From Micromonospora echinofusca (GTDB lineage: Bacteria; Actinomycetota; Actinomycetes; Mycobacteriales; Micromonosporaceae), in NCBI RefSeq assembly GCF_900091445.1, contig NZ_LT607733.1, forward strand, positions 6,041,001-6,105,000: a stretch of 64,000 nt of DNA, in the 5' to 3' direction. Shown in pieces: positions 17,498 to 25,695 of this stretch. The position numbers and the translations under genes were made by a program. How positions within the stretch are numbered: the first letter of the stretch is position 1; every line of letters begins with the position of its first letter. Under the pieces are notes generated by a model that worked only from the letters and a program-made list of their open reading frames with translations, searched no databases and was not told the origin of the DNA.

Positions 17498-19045
17498 ATG
17501 GCCGAGCAAGAGGTTCCGGCGGAGCCGGTCGACCACGGATCCGCGCCCGACCGGAGCCGTGCCGGGGCACCGCACCCCCTGACGCCCGTCGGCGCCCCGT
17601 CGGCGCCCCCGCCCGGGGGCGCAGCCACGGCGGCGGCCGGCTCCGCGGAGCCGTCCGGGTCGTCGTCCGAGCCGCCCGCCGACGACGTACGCCGACAGCC
17701 CGCCGCGCCGGCCCGGGGCCGGGTGTCGGTGACCACCGCCGCCGTGCCCGCCAAAGGCGACGCGGCGCCGTCGACCGGCCCCAGCGCCGGCACCACCTAC
17801 CGGGCCGGCGGAACGGCCACCCCCGCCGCTGCGGTCCCCGGGCAGCGGGGCACGGCGGGGGCGCGGGCCAGCGCCGCCGTACCCGGAATGAGGCGGATCT
17901 CGGCCGACGAGGCCGGGGCGATCCGCTCCCGGACGGGCGAGGCCCGGATCTACCGGGCGGCGCCGGTCAACCCGGAACCCCCGGAGCCCGTCCAGCCGCC
18001 GGAGCCGGCTCAGCCACCGACCCCACCGATCCCGGAGCCCGAGCCGGCGCCCGCCCCCACGCCGCCGGTGCCGGGCCCGAACCCGCCGTCGCCGGCCCCG
18101 CCGGTCCCGACCCCCACGCCCCCGGTCCCCGGGCCCTACCCGCCCGGTCCGGTGCCCCCGGGCCCGGGGCCCAGGCCCCCGGCGCCGGTACCGCCCGTGC
18201 CGGGTCCGCCCGTGCCGCCACCCGGACCACCGGTGCCGGCCCCGCCGCCCCCGCCCGGCCCGATGCCGGCGCCACCGTTCCCGCCGCCGCCCCTCACGGC
18301 CACGCCCGGCGCCGGACCGGGACCCTTCGCGGGCGCCCCGCCGTTCTCCGCGCCCCCGACGAGCGCCCCGCCGTCCTCCGCCCCGCCGGCATTCGCGCCG
18401 CCGTTCTCTGCGCCTCCGGTGAGCGCGCCGCCGGCAGCCGCTCCGCGACCGGTCGCGGCCTCGTTCTCCGCGCCGCCTGCGTCCGCCCCGCCGTCCTCCG
18501 CGCCGCCGGCGAGCGCCCCGCCGTCCTCCGCGCCGTCGTTCTCCGGGTCGGCGTCCGCGCCGCCACTCTCCGGGTCGGCGTCCGCGCCGCCGGTCGTGCC
18601 CGCGCCCGCGCTGCCGGCCTGGCCGCCGCCCACCAGCCCCGGCGACCGCCGGCCGGGTGGTGCGGAGCCCGCCGCCGCGCCCCGGGAGGCCCGCAAGCTG
18701 GCCGGCGGCGGCTCCGCCACGCGCGCCGGACGGCCCGAGGGCACCGCGGCGGGCCGCTACGACGGCGGGCCCGACCTGGGCACGATCTACGGTGCCGGCA
18801 CCGAGGGCCCCGGCTTCAGCACGGTCGCGTTGCCGAGCAACCCGGTGGAGAACTCCGGCTCGTTGACCGGGCACATCCTGGCCCAGGGCTGGACGGAGAC
18901 CCCCACCGAGGAGCGCTCCAGCACGACCAAGGTGGTGGTCGTACTGGCCGCCTCGCTGGGCCTGCTGGTGGCGATCAGCGTGCTCGTGGTGCTGCTCGCC
19001 AACGACACGGTGGGCGGGCTGGTGGGCGGCGTCCTGAGCAAGTGA
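17498..19045 (+). CDS. Proline-rich single-pass membrane protein
   Basis: A 515-residue low-complexity protein. Residues 1-165 are Ala/Pro/Gly-rich and polar. Residues 165-290 are a dense proline tract of PxP and PGP repeats. Residues 290-400 hold about a dozen SAPP(S/A) repeats. A short ordered-looking segment with FSTVALPSNPVENSG and GHILAQGWTE follows, and one transmembrane helix lies near the C-terminus (VVVVLAASLGLLVAISVL). The soluble part should be cytoplasmic because there is no signal peptide. The family is not recognised; the 440-470 segment recalls tail-anchored actinobacterial proteins of unknown role. ATG 17498 has GGAGGG upstream. The repeats make its length prone to change. Confidence 0.75.
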   Translation: MAEQEVPAEPVDHGSAPDRSRAGAPHPLTPVGAPSAPPPGGAATAAAGSAEPSGSSSEPPADDVRRQPAAPARGRVSVTTAAVPAKGDAAPSTGPSAGTTYRAGGTATPAAAVPGQRGTAGARASAAVPGMRRISADEAGAIRSRTGEARIYRAAPVNPEPPEPVQPPEPAQPPTPPIPEPEPAPAPTPPVPGPNPPSPAPPVPTPTPPVPGPYPPGPVPPGPGPRPPAPVPPVPGPPVPPPGPPVPAPPPPPGPMPAPPFPPPPLTATPGAGPGPFAGAPPFSAPPTSAPPSSAPPAFAPPFSAPPVSAPPAAAPRPVAASFSAPPASAPPSSAPPASAPPSSAPSFSGSASAPPLSGSASAPPVVPAPALPAWPPPTSPGDRRPGGAEPAAAPREARKLAGGGSATRAGRPEGTAAGRYDGGPDLGTIYGAGTEGPGFSTVALPSNPVENSGSLTGHILAQGWTETPTEERSSTTKVVVVLAASLGLLVAISVLVVLLANDTVGGLVGGVLSK

Positions 19046-19241
19046 GCCGCGTACGACGTCGATGGTGAGCCCGCCCACTACCCTTCCAAGGTCGGGTGGC
19101 GGGTTCGTCCCGTCCCCGTACACTGGTGAGGATCACTGACCCGGCGCGCCCCGCGCGCCCATGGGCGATCTTGCGGGCGATTCGGCGGCGTTCAGCTGCG
19201 GCAGGCCATCGCGAAGATGCGCCCCGCTCGAAAGGCATTTC

Positions 19242-21032
19242 TTGACGACCTTTGCTGAACCCAGCACGTTTCTGCCCGCCCTCGACACCGCCGACGCGCA
19301 GACCGCCGTCGAGCGGGACGGCACCGGCCAGGACCCGGCCGCCCCGGTGACTCCCGAGGCCACCGACTTCGCCGCGTTGGGGCTGCCCCAGCCGCTGGTC
19401 CACGCGCTCGCCCGACAGGGCATCACCACCCCGTTCGAGATCCAGCGCGCCACCATGCCCGACGCGCTCGCCGGCCGGGACGTCCTCGGCCGGGGCCAGA
19501 CGGGCTCCGGCAAGACCCTGGCCTTCGGCCTGCCCCTGCTGGCCCTGGTGGCCGACCGCAACCGGGCCCGGCCGCTGCGCCCCCGGGCCCTGGTCCTGGT
19601 GCCGACCCGGGAACTCGCGATGCAGGTCAACGACGCGCTGATGCCGCTCGGCAAGGCCGTCGGCGTGTTCCTGAAGACCGCCGTCGGCGGCGTGCCGTAC
19701 GACCGGCAGGTCGACGCCCTGCGGCGCGGGGTGGAGATCATCGTGGCCACCCCGGGCCGGCTGGGCGACCTGATCGCCCGGGGCGTCTGCCACCTGGACG
19801 ACATCGAGGTCACCGTCCTCGACGAGGCCGACCAGATGGCCGACATGGGCTTCCTGCCCGAGGTCACCGAGCTGCTCGCGAAGACGCCGGCCGGCACCCA
19901 GCGGCTGCTCTTCTCGGCCACCCTGGACGGCGACGTCGACGCGCTGGTCAGGCGCTTCATGACCGACCCGGTGACGCACTCCACCGCGCCGTCCACCGCC
20001 TCGGTGTCCACCATGGACCACCACATGCTGCTGATCCCGCCGCACGACAAGTTCCCGGTCGCGGCGTCCATCGCGGCCCGGGACGGGCGGACGATGGTCT
20101 TCGCCCGTACCCAGCTCGGCGTCGACCGGCTGGTCGAGCAGTTGGCCGCCGTCGGCGTACGGGCGGGCGGGCTGCACGGCGGCAAGACCCAGCGGATGCG
20201 TACCCGCACGCTGGCCGAGTTCCGTGAGGGCCGGATGAACGTCCTGGTCGCCACGGACGTGGCGGCCCGGGGCATCCACGTCGACGGTGTCACGCTGGTG
20301 CTGCACGTCGACCCGCCGAAGGACCCGAAGGACTACCTGCACCGTGCGGGTCGTACCGCCCGGGCCGGCGAGTCGGGCGCGGTGGCCACGCTGGTGCTGC
20401 CGAAGCAGCGGCGGACCACCCTCGCCATGCTGGAGAAGGCCGGTGTGGCGCCGGCCGAGACCCGGGTGCGCGTCGGCGACCCGGCGCTCGCCGAGCTGAC
20501 CGGCGCCCGCGAGCCGAGCGGCGTCCCGGTGCGCGTCGAGGTCGACGAGCCGCGCCGGCACGGCGACCGGCCCGGCGGCCCGCGCCGCTACGGCGACCGA
20601 CCGCAGGGTGAACGGCGCTACGGCGACCGACCCCAGGGCGAACGCCGCTACGGCGACCGGCCGACCGACGGTCGTGGCTACGGCGAGCGGGGCTTCGCGG
20701 ACCGTGGCGAGCGGCGCTACGGCGACCGGCCCACCGAGGGCCGCAGCTACGGCGACCGGCCGCAGGGCGAACGCCGCTACGGCGACCGCCCCACCGACAG
20801 TCGTGGCTACAGCGACCGGCCCCAAGGCGAACGCCGCTACGGCGACCGGCCCACCGACAGCCGCAGCTACGGCGACCGGCCGCAGGGCGAACGCCGCTAC
20901 GGCGACCGCCCCACCGAGGGTCGCGGCTACGGCGACCGGGGCGGCTTCCGGCCCGAGGGCCGGGGGCGGGACGAGCGGCCGCGCGACGATCGGCGGGGCT
21001 TCGGCGGGCGCCCGCCGGCGCGTACGCACTGA
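19242..21032 (+). CDS. DEAD-box RNA helicase with repetitive basic tail
   Basis: A 596-residue ATP-dependent RNA helicase. The Q motif is in FAALGLPQPL...TPFEIQ, motif I is GQTGSGKT, Ia PTRELA, II LDEADQM, III FSATL, V TDVAARGIH and VI HRAGRTARAG. The core spans about 45-420. The tail, about 440-596, is a series of RxYGDRP decapeptides likely to bind RNA without sequence specificity. It probably unwinds structured mRNA or helps ribosome assembly, as cold-shock DEAD-box proteins do. TTG 19242 is chosen because AAAGG lies 6 nt upstream and the protein then starts MTTFAEPSTF; an upstream ATG at 19161 adds an unlike segment. The leader carries a GGCGCGC-CCC-GCGCGCC hairpin at 19143-19159. Confidence 0.9.
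   Translation: MTTFAEPSTFLPALDTADAQTAVERDGTGQDPAAPVTPEATDFAALGLPQPLVHALARQGITTPFEIQRATMPDALAGRDVLGRGQTGSGKTLAFGLPLLALVADRNRARPLRPRALVLVPTRELAMQVNDALMPLGKAVGVFLKTAVGGVPYDRQVDALRRGVEIIVATPGRLGDLIARGVCHLDDIEVTVLDEADQMADMGFLPEVTELLAKTPAGTQRLLFSATLDGDVDALVRRFMTDPVTHSTAPSTASVSTMDHHMLLIPPHDKFPVAASIAARDGRTMVFARTQLGVDRLVEQLAAVGVRAGGLHGGKTQRMRTRTLAEFREGRMNVLVATDVAARGIHVDGVTLVLHVDPPKDPKDYLHRAGRTARAGESGAVATLVLPKQRRTTLAMLEKAGVAPAETRVRVGDPALAELTGAREPSGVPVRVEVDEPRRHGDRPGGPRRYGDRPQGERRYGDRPQGERRYGDRPTDGRGYGERGFADRGERRYGDRPTEGRSYGDRPQGERRYGDRPTDSRGYSDRPQGERRYGDRPTDSRSYGDRPQGERRYGDRPTEGRGYGDRGGFRPEGRGRDERPRDDRRGFGGRPPARTH
20571..20943 (+). repeat. Tandem 30-bp repeats encoding RxYGDRP decapeptides
   Basis: About twelve 30-bp units of the form CGxCGCTACGGCGACCG encode R(R/G/S)Y(G/S)DRP(Q/T). 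Alternating Q-G-E and T-D/E types indicate a two-unit (60-bp) duplication pattern. This stretch is prone to slippage and unequal crossing-over. Confidence 0.85.
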
Positions 21033-21050
21033 TTTCCAGCGTCATCGGCG

Positions 21051-21087
21051 AACGCCGCCTCGGGGCCCCGGCTCCGGGGCGGCGTTT
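21051..21087 (+). terminator. Intrinsic terminator after the DEAD-box helicase
   Basis: Arms AACGCCGCC (21051-21059) and GGCGGCGTT (21078-21086) enclose a second stem CCCCGG-CT-CCGGGG and are followed by a short T run. It lies 19 bp past the stop codon. Confidence 0.75.
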
Positions 21088-21119
21088 CCGCATCCGCTGC
21101 CGGTGTCGGCCGGGTCGCG

Positions 21120-21125
21120 TAACGT
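21120..21125 (+). promoter_or_regulatory. -10 element of a leaderless transcript
   Basis: TAACGT ends 7 nt before ATG 21133 and no ribosome binding site is present, as expected when transcription starts at the start codon. Confidence 0.45.
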
Positions 21126-21132
21126 CCGGCTC

Positions 21133-21762
21133 ATGCCGACCATGCCGAAGTCGCTCTTCTGGACCCGGACGGACACCGCCGGCGCGGAGCACGCGTTGTT
21201 CGACGACGGCCGTGGGCTGACCGCGCGGGGCACCCTGACCGCCGTCGACCCGATCCCCTACACCTGCCGCTACCAGCTCGCCACCGACCCGCAGTGGGCC
21301 AGCGCCCGGGTGGAGGTCGAGGCGGAGGGCACCGGATGGCTGCGGAGCGTACGCCTGGAACGGGTGGGCGACGGATGGCGGGTCACCACGGCCGAGCAGG
21401 GTGACCTGGACGCGGCGCTGCGGGCGGCCGGCCACCCGCCGGTCGGGCTGCCCGGCAGCGACGACCCGGGCCGGCTGGCCGGTGCGGTGGACGTCGACCT
21501 CGGCGGGGCGGCGCTGTTCAACACGCTGCCGGTGCACCGGCTCGGGCTGACCCGTGCCGCGGCCGACGTCCCGCACCGCATCGACGTCGCCTGGGTGCTG
21601 GTGCCGAGCCTGCTGGTGGTGCCCGCCGAGCAGGTCTACACGCCGCTCGGCCCGGGCCGGGTGCGCTTCACCAGCGACACCTTCACCGCCGACATCGACC
21701 TGGACGGCGACGGCTACGTGGTGCGCTACCCCGGGCTGGCCGAGCGCGTCGACCCGCGCTGA
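21133..21762 (+). CDS. Putative glycolipid-binding domain protein
   Basis: A 209-residue cytoplasmic protein with no signal peptide or membrane segment. The start SLFWTRTDTAGAEHALF, the central YQLATDPQW, and the later VAWVLVPSLLVVP and YVVRYPGLAER match the putative glycolipid-binding family (PF06475), whose fold is a beta barrel. The real ligand is not established. It appears to be a single leaderless gene between the DEAD-box terminator and a convergent PLP enzyme. The start is fixed by the -10 hexamer 7 nt upstream. Confidence 0.72.
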   Translation: MPTMPKSLFWTRTDTAGAEHALFDDGRGLTARGTLTAVDPIPYTCRYQLATDPQWASARVEVEAEGTGWLRSVRLERVGDGWRVTTAEQGDLDAALRAAGHPPVGLPGSDDPGRLAGAVDVDLGGAALFNTLPVHRLGLTRAAADVPHRIDVAWVLVPSLLVVPAEQVYTPLGPGRVRFTSDTFTADIDLDGDGYVVRYPGLAERVDPR

Positions 21763-21807
21763 CCGGGCTGCGAGGCATCGGCCCGGCGACTCCGGCCGGC
21801 GGGCGGC

Positions 21808-22899
21808 TCAGGCCGGCCAGGCGCCGGTGGTGAGGAAGCGTTCGACCGTCGCGAGGTGCGGCGTCGGGTCGAGCCCCTGGGCGGCCAACCAGTCGTCGGA
21901 GTAGTAGGTGTCGGCGTAGCGGTCGCCGGCGTCGCAGATCAGGGTGACCACCGAGCCGGTACGTCCGGCGGCGAGCATCTCCGCGATCAGCCCGAAGGCG
22001 CCCCACAGGTTCGTGCCCGTCGAGCCGCCCACCCGGCGCCCGAGCACGGCCGAGCCGGCGCGCATGGCGGCCAGCGAGGCGGCGTCGGGCACCTGGACCA
22101 TCCGGTCCACCACCGACGGCAGGAAGGACGCCTCCACGCTCGGCCGGCCGATCCCCTCGATGCGGGAGCCCCGCCCGGTACGTACCGACCAGTCGGCGGC
22201 CTGCCAGGCGGGATAGAACGCGGAATTCTCCGGGTCGACCACGCACAGCTTGGTGGGCAGCCGCTGGTAGCGGGCGTACCGGCCGATGGTGGCGCTCGTG
22301 CCACCGGTGCCGGCGCCCACCACGACCCACGCCGGCACCGGGTGCCGTTCCAGGGCGAGCTGCGCGTAGATCGACTCGGCGATGTTGTTGTTGCCCCGCC
22401 AGTCGGTGGCCCGCTCGGCGTAGGTGAACTGGTCCATGAAGTGCCCGGCGGAGTCCTCCGCCAGCCAGCGGGCCTCCACGACCACCTTGGCCGGGTCGTC
22501 GACGAGGTGGCAGCGACCGCCCTGGAACTCGATCTGGGTGATCTTCTCGGGCGAGGTGGAGGCGGGCATCACCGCGATGAACGGCAGCCCCAGCATCCGC
22601 GCGAAGTATGCCTCGGAGACCGCCGTGGAGCCGGAGGACGCCTCCACGATCGTGGTCTCCGGACCGATCCAGCCGTTGCACAGCCCGTAGAGGAAGAGCG
22701 AGCGGGCCAGGCGGTGCTTCAGCGAGCCGGTCGGGTGCACCGACTCGTCCTTGAGGTAGAGGTCGATCCCCCACGACCGGGGCAGCGGGAACGGCAGCAG
22801 GTGGGTGTCGGCGGAGCGGTTGGCGTCCGCCTCGACGGCGGCGATCGCCTCGGTCACCCAGCGCCGGCTGGCCTCGTCGCACCGGTCGAGATGAGTCAC
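21808..22899 (-). CDS. PLP-dependent cysteine synthase-family enzyme (Cds1-like)
   Basis: A 363-residue fold-type II PLP enzyme. The PLP lysine is Lys61 in [10 protein letters not shown], followed by the [14 protein letters not shown] phosphate-side loop and [14 protein letters not shown], which binds the PLP phosphate. The length and N-terminal block ([10 protein letters not shown]) resemble the actinobacterial group containing mycobacterial Rv3684 (Cds1), reported as a cysteine desulfhydrase that releases H2S. Cysteine synthase remains possible. The start GTG 22899 is supported by a -10 hexamer 6 nt upstream. It is transcribed separately from the SDR gene behind it. Confidence 0.85.
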   Translation of the reverse strand: MTHLDRCDEASRRWVTEAIAAVEADANRSADTHLLPFPLPRSWGIDLYLKDESVHPTGSLKHRLARSLFLYGLCNGWIGPETTIVEASSGSTAVSEAYFARMLGLPFIAVMPASTSPEKITQIEFQGGRCHLVDDPAKVVVEARWLAEDSAGHFMDQFTYAERATDWRGNNNIAESIYAQLALERHPVPAWVVVGAGTGGTSATIGRYARYQRLPTKLCVVDPENSAFYPAWQAADWSVRTGRGSRIEGIGRPSVEASFLPSVVDRMVQVPDAASLAAMRAGSAVLGRRVGGSTGTNLWGAFGLIAEMLAAGRTGSVVTLICDAGDRYADTYYSDDWLAAQGLDPTPHLATVERFLTTGAWPA

Positions 22900-22905
22900 G
22901 CTCGA

Positions 22906-22911
22906 AACCTA
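22906..22911 (-). promoter_or_regulatory. -10 element of a leaderless transcript
   Basis: On the minus strand TAGGTT ends 6 nt before GTG 22899. There is no ribosome binding site. Confidence 0.45.
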
Positions 22912-22920
22912 GCAAGCCGT

Positions 22921-23748
22921 TCAGTCCCCAGTGGCCCCCACCCGACGGCGCTGGCGGCGCTGGCCGGCCCGGCCGGCCGCGAGGATCAGCGGGGCGAGCC
23001 GCACGGCGGCACCGGGCAGCGCGTCGAGGAGCCGGACCTGCGCGCCGCGCCAGCGGGGGACACTGACGACCGGGCGGGGCCGGCGGGCCAGCCGCGCGGC
23101 CCGCCGGGCCACCCGCTCGGGGGTCAGCAGCGTCCCGGTGAAGGAGGCCGCGGCGCCCGGGTCGTCGAGCCGGTCGTGCAGCATCGGCGTCCAGATCCCG
23201 TCCGGGCACAGGCACGACACGTGTACGCCCCGGTGCCCCGCCAGCCGCAGGTCGGCGAGGGTGCCGATGCTGAAGGCGATCAGGGCGTGCTTGCTGGCCG
23301 CGTAGACGGTCTCGCCGGGCGCGGCCACCAGGCCGGCCAGCGACACGACGTTGACCACGTGCCCGTGCCCCTGGGCCCGCATGACGGCCAGCGCGGCGAG
23401 GGTGCCGTTCATCGCGCCGAGGGCGTTGACCTCGACCACCCGGCGGCGGGTCGCCGCGTCGTGCTCCCACGAGGGGCCGGTGACGAGAATCCCGGCGTTG
23501 TTCACCCAGAGGCCGAGCCCGCCCCGGCCGGCCGCCTCGGTGGCGACGGCGGCGCAGGCGTCCTCGTCGCGTACGTCCAGCGGGCGGGACCAGCCGCCCA
23601 GCGGCGCGGCGGCCCGGGCCACCGCCTCGCCGTCGTGGTCGGTGAGCAGCACCGGCCAGCCGTCGGCGTGCAGCGCGGTGGCGATGGCGCGGCCCAGGCC
23701 GCCGGCCGCACCGGTGACCACCGCCGTTCCGGGGGCTGGCTTCGTCAT
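22921..23748 (-). CDS. Short-chain dehydrogenase/reductase (SDR)
   Basis: A 275-residue classical SDR with a Rossmann fold. The NAD(P)-binding motif is TGAAGGLGRA (residues 12-21), the structural motif NNAG is at about 84-87, and the catalytic Ser lies in NVVSLAGLV before YAASK, which holds the Tyr and Lys. Asp-Val in DVRDED suggests a bound adenine as in NAD-preferring members, but cofactor choice is uncertain. The C-terminal 50 residues are unusually basic (RAGQRRQRRR) and may lie on a membrane or nucleic acid. Substrate unknown. It is a monocistronic gene with its own leaderless-type promoter. Confidence 0.88.
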   Translation of the reverse strand: MTKPAPGTAVVTGAAGGLGRAIATALHADGWPVLLTDHDGEAVARAAAPLGGWSRPLDVRDEDACAAVATEAAGRGGLGLWVNNAGILVTGPSWEHDAATRRRVVEVNALGAMNGTLAALAVMRAQGHGHVVNVVSLAGLVAAPGETVYAASKHALIAFSIGTLADLRLAGHRGVHVSCLCPDGIWTPMLHDRLDDPGAAASFTGTLLTPERVARRAARLARRPRPVVSVPRWRGAQVRLLDALPGAAVRLAPLILAAGRAGQRRQRRRVGATGD

Positions 23749-23754
23749 CGGCGC

Positions 23755-23760
23755 ACGCTA
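23755..23760 (-). promoter_or_regulatory. -10 element of a leaderless transcript
   Basis: On the minus strand TAGCGT ends 6 nt before ATG 23748. There is no ribosome binding site. Confidence 0.45.
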
Positions 23761-23813
23761 TCGCCGTCCGGCGACCGCGCGCCAGAGCTGGCCGGGGCGG
23801 CGCCGGGGACGGG

Positions 23814-24329
23814 TCAGGCGGCGGGCGGCACCGGGGCCTGCGGGCGGTTCTCCCACTTGGTGGAGAGGGCGATGCCGGTCCGGGTGGAGGCGACGCCCGG
23901 GGTCCGGTTCAGCCGCACGATGAGCCGTTCCAGCTCGGCGATGGTGCCCACCCGGGCCTTGAGCATGAACGACTCGACGCCGGCCATGAAGTAGCAGGAT
24001 TCGATCTCGGGCATCTGCCGGAACGCCTCCAGCACGTCGTCGGTGTCGCCGCCGGAGTCCTCGACGATCCCGATGAGCGCGGTGACGGCGAAGCCGATCG
24101 CCTCGGGGTCCACCTCCGCCCGGTAGGCCCGGATCACGCCGCTGGACTCCAGCTTGCCGACCCGCTCGTGCACGGCGGGCGCGGAGAGGCCGACCTGCCG
24201 GGCCAGCTCGGCGTAGGACAGGCGGGCGTTGCCGCGTAGCAGCTCCACGAGGTTCAGGTCGATGGCGTCCACGGACTGTGACCCTAGCGGTCCGGGCGTA
24301 ACGTCGGGCATCCGGCGCGCGTTGGACAT
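23814..24329 (-). CDS. Lrp/AsnC-family transcriptional regulator
   Basis: A 171-residue regulator. A short unstructured start precedes an AsnC-type helix-turn-helix (about 20-75, IDLNLVELLRGNARLSYAEL and GLSAPAVHERVGKLE). The RAM/AsnC effector-binding domain follows (about 85-155), with GIVEDSG, FMAGVESFMLKARV and a final beta strand ending STRTGIALS. Such proteins form octamers and respond to amino acids. The start is set by a promoter whose -10 box lies 5 nt upstream. It may act on the adjacent PLP enzyme or on itself; there is no direct evidence. Confidence 0.92.
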   Translation of the reverse strand: MSNARRMPDVTPGPLGSQSVDAIDLNLVELLRGNARLSYAELARQVGLSAPAVHERVGKLESSGVIRAYRAEVDPEAIGFAVTALIGIVEDSGGDTDDVLEAFRQMPEIESCYFMAGVESFMLKARVGTIAELERLIVRLNRTPGVASTRTGIALSTKWENRPQAPVPPAA

Positions 24330-24334
24330 GACAG

Positions 24335-24363
24335 GGTGTAGTCGTTCGCAAACTCGCAGTCAA
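24335..24363 (-). promoter_or_regulatory. Complete promoter for the Lrp-type gene, leaderless
   Basis: On the minus strand TTGACT (24363-24358) and TACACC (24340-24335) are 17 nt apart, and ATG 24329 follows 5 nt after the -10 box. Transcription should start at or within a base of the start codon. Confidence 0.6.
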
Positions 24364-24540
24364 GGGAGCCGCACGCAGGTAATATTTCCTAACTTCCCAC
24401 TCAGTGCGTTTTTCGCGTTTGGCGGACAGGCCAGGTCGCTGGTGCTGTAATTGCCATACGTCCCTCATGACGGCTCTGGGCTCGCACCGGCCGGGGGCAG
24501 TGTGTTCAGCCGGGGGCTTCGTCGACGCGAGGAGGGGGCT

Positions 24541-24807
24541 GTGGACACTGGAGATCGCCTGCTGACACCGGGTGAAGTTGCCGCGCTGTTTCGGGTTGAC
24601 CCGAAGACTGTGACGCGCTGGGCGGCGGCGGGCCGGATAGGCAGCATCCGGACTCCAGGCGGGCATCGCCGGTTTCGGGAATCCGAGGTGCGGGCCCTGC
24701 TTGAGGGGGAGGGCATGTTGGACGAGGCGGAAGACGTCGGCAAGCCGCGTAACGCGGGGCCGGCCGCCTCGACCGGGCCGGGCCCGGCCAACGCCGGCAT
24801 GTACTGA
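24541..24807 (+). CDS. bldC: BldC-type developmental regulator (MerR-like helix-turn-helix)
   Basis: An 88-residue DNA-binding protein. Residues 5-60 are the BldC helix-turn-helix: LLTPGEVAALFRVDPKTVTRW, then AAGRIGSIRTPGGHRRF, then a short helix. BldC is an AT-rich-repeat binding regulator that holds back the onset of development in sporulating actinomycetes. Here the C-terminal tail is about 20 residues longer than in Streptomyces BldC and is Gly/Pro/Ala-rich. GTG 24541 has GAGGAGG 6 nt upstream, which rules out the longer in-frame start at 24451. It is a single gene ended by a strong hairpin. Confidence 0.9.
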   Translation: MDTGDRLLTPGEVAALFRVDPKTVTRWAAAGRIGSIRTPGGHRRFRESEVRALLEGEGMLDEAEDVGKPRNAGPAASTGPGPANAGMY

Positions 24808-24823
24808 ATGGTGCGGATCATCG

Positions 24824-24852
24824 CGCGGACCGGACGCAGGCTCCGGTCCGCG
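24824..24852. terminator. Bidirectional hairpin between bldC and mqnM
   Basis: CGCGGACCGG (24824-24833) and CCGGTCCGCG (24843-24852) are perfect 10-bp arms with a 9-nt loop between convergent genes. Confidence 0.65.
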
Positions 24853-24873
24853 TCCCGGTGAGCCGGGCCCGGG

Positions 24874-25503
24874 TCACTCCCGCGCCGCGCCGAGCTCACC
24901 CGACCAACGGCGGAACAGCGTGTGCGGTACGCCGAGGGCGTCCAGCACCTTGCCGGCCACGAAGTCGACGAGCTGCGGCGCCGAAGCCGACGCCCCGGCC
25001 CCATAGAAGCCGGGGCTGGCCGGCAGCACCACCGCCCCGGCGTCGTGCAGCGCGATCAGATGCTCCAGGTGGCTGCGGGTCACCGGCGTCTCCCGGGGCA
25101 CCACCACCACCGGCCGGCGCTCCTTGAGGTTGACCTCGGCGGCCCGCTGCAACAGGTCCTTGGAGAGCCCGATCGCGATGCCGGCGCAGGCCGCCGTGCT
25201 CGCCGGGACCACCGCCATCCCGCGTACGCGGTAGGAGCCGCTGCTCGGGCCGGCCGCCAGGTCACCGGCGGGCCAGTGCCGCACGTCGGCTCCCGTCAGG
25301 TCGCGGCCCAGCCAGGCGGCGAGGTCCTCGGCCCAGTGCCCGTCCCGGAACGGGCGGCCGGTCTCGTCGAGGACGGTCAGCCGGGCGGCCCGGGAGACGA
25401 TCAGGTCCACCGGCTCGCCCGCGTCGAGCAGCGCCCGCACGACGGCCGCCGCGTACGGCGTGCCGGACGCCCCGGAGACTCCGACCACCCATGGTTCACG
25501 CAT
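24874..25503 (-). CDS. mqnM: UbiX-type flavin prenyltransferase (menaquinone branch, MqnM)
   Basis: A 209-residue flavoprotein of the UbiX/Pad1 family. These enzymes attach dimethylallyl to FMN to make the prenyl-FMN cofactor used by UbiD-type decarboxylases. Visible marks are VGVSGASGTPYAAAVV at the N-terminus, SRAARLTV, the PASTAACAGIAIGLS loop, and RRPVVVVPRETPV. ATG 25503 starts just before the conserved core. A terpene cyclase runs divergently from its 5' side, with mqnP and mqnL beyond, so it most likely supplies the cofactor for MqnL. Names follow the futalosine-pathway convention. Confidence 0.88.
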   Translation of the reverse strand: MREPWVVGVSGASGTPYAAAVVRALLDAGEPVDLIVSRAARLTVLDETGRPFRDGHWAEDLAAWLGRDLTGADVRHWPAGDLAAGPSSGSYRVRGMAVVPASTAACAGIAIGLSKDLLQRAAEVNLKERRPVVVVPRETPVTRSHLEHLIALHDAGAVVLPASPGFYGAGASASAPQLVDFVAGKVLDALGVPHTLFRRWSGELGAARE

Positions 25504-25695
25504 GCCTCCAGCCTGCCTGGTCGCCTCCTTCCGACGCCGGGCACCCCGCCCGCTGCGTCCGTGATGTCCCCCTCGGGTGTCGGTTGTCCTGCGGCGGGCG
25601 CGATGTCGGGCCGGGAACGCGCCCATCCCCGTGGCCTGACATGCTGCCGGTGGCAATTCGCACGCGAAGCGGATCGCACCCGGAAGGAATCGGTG

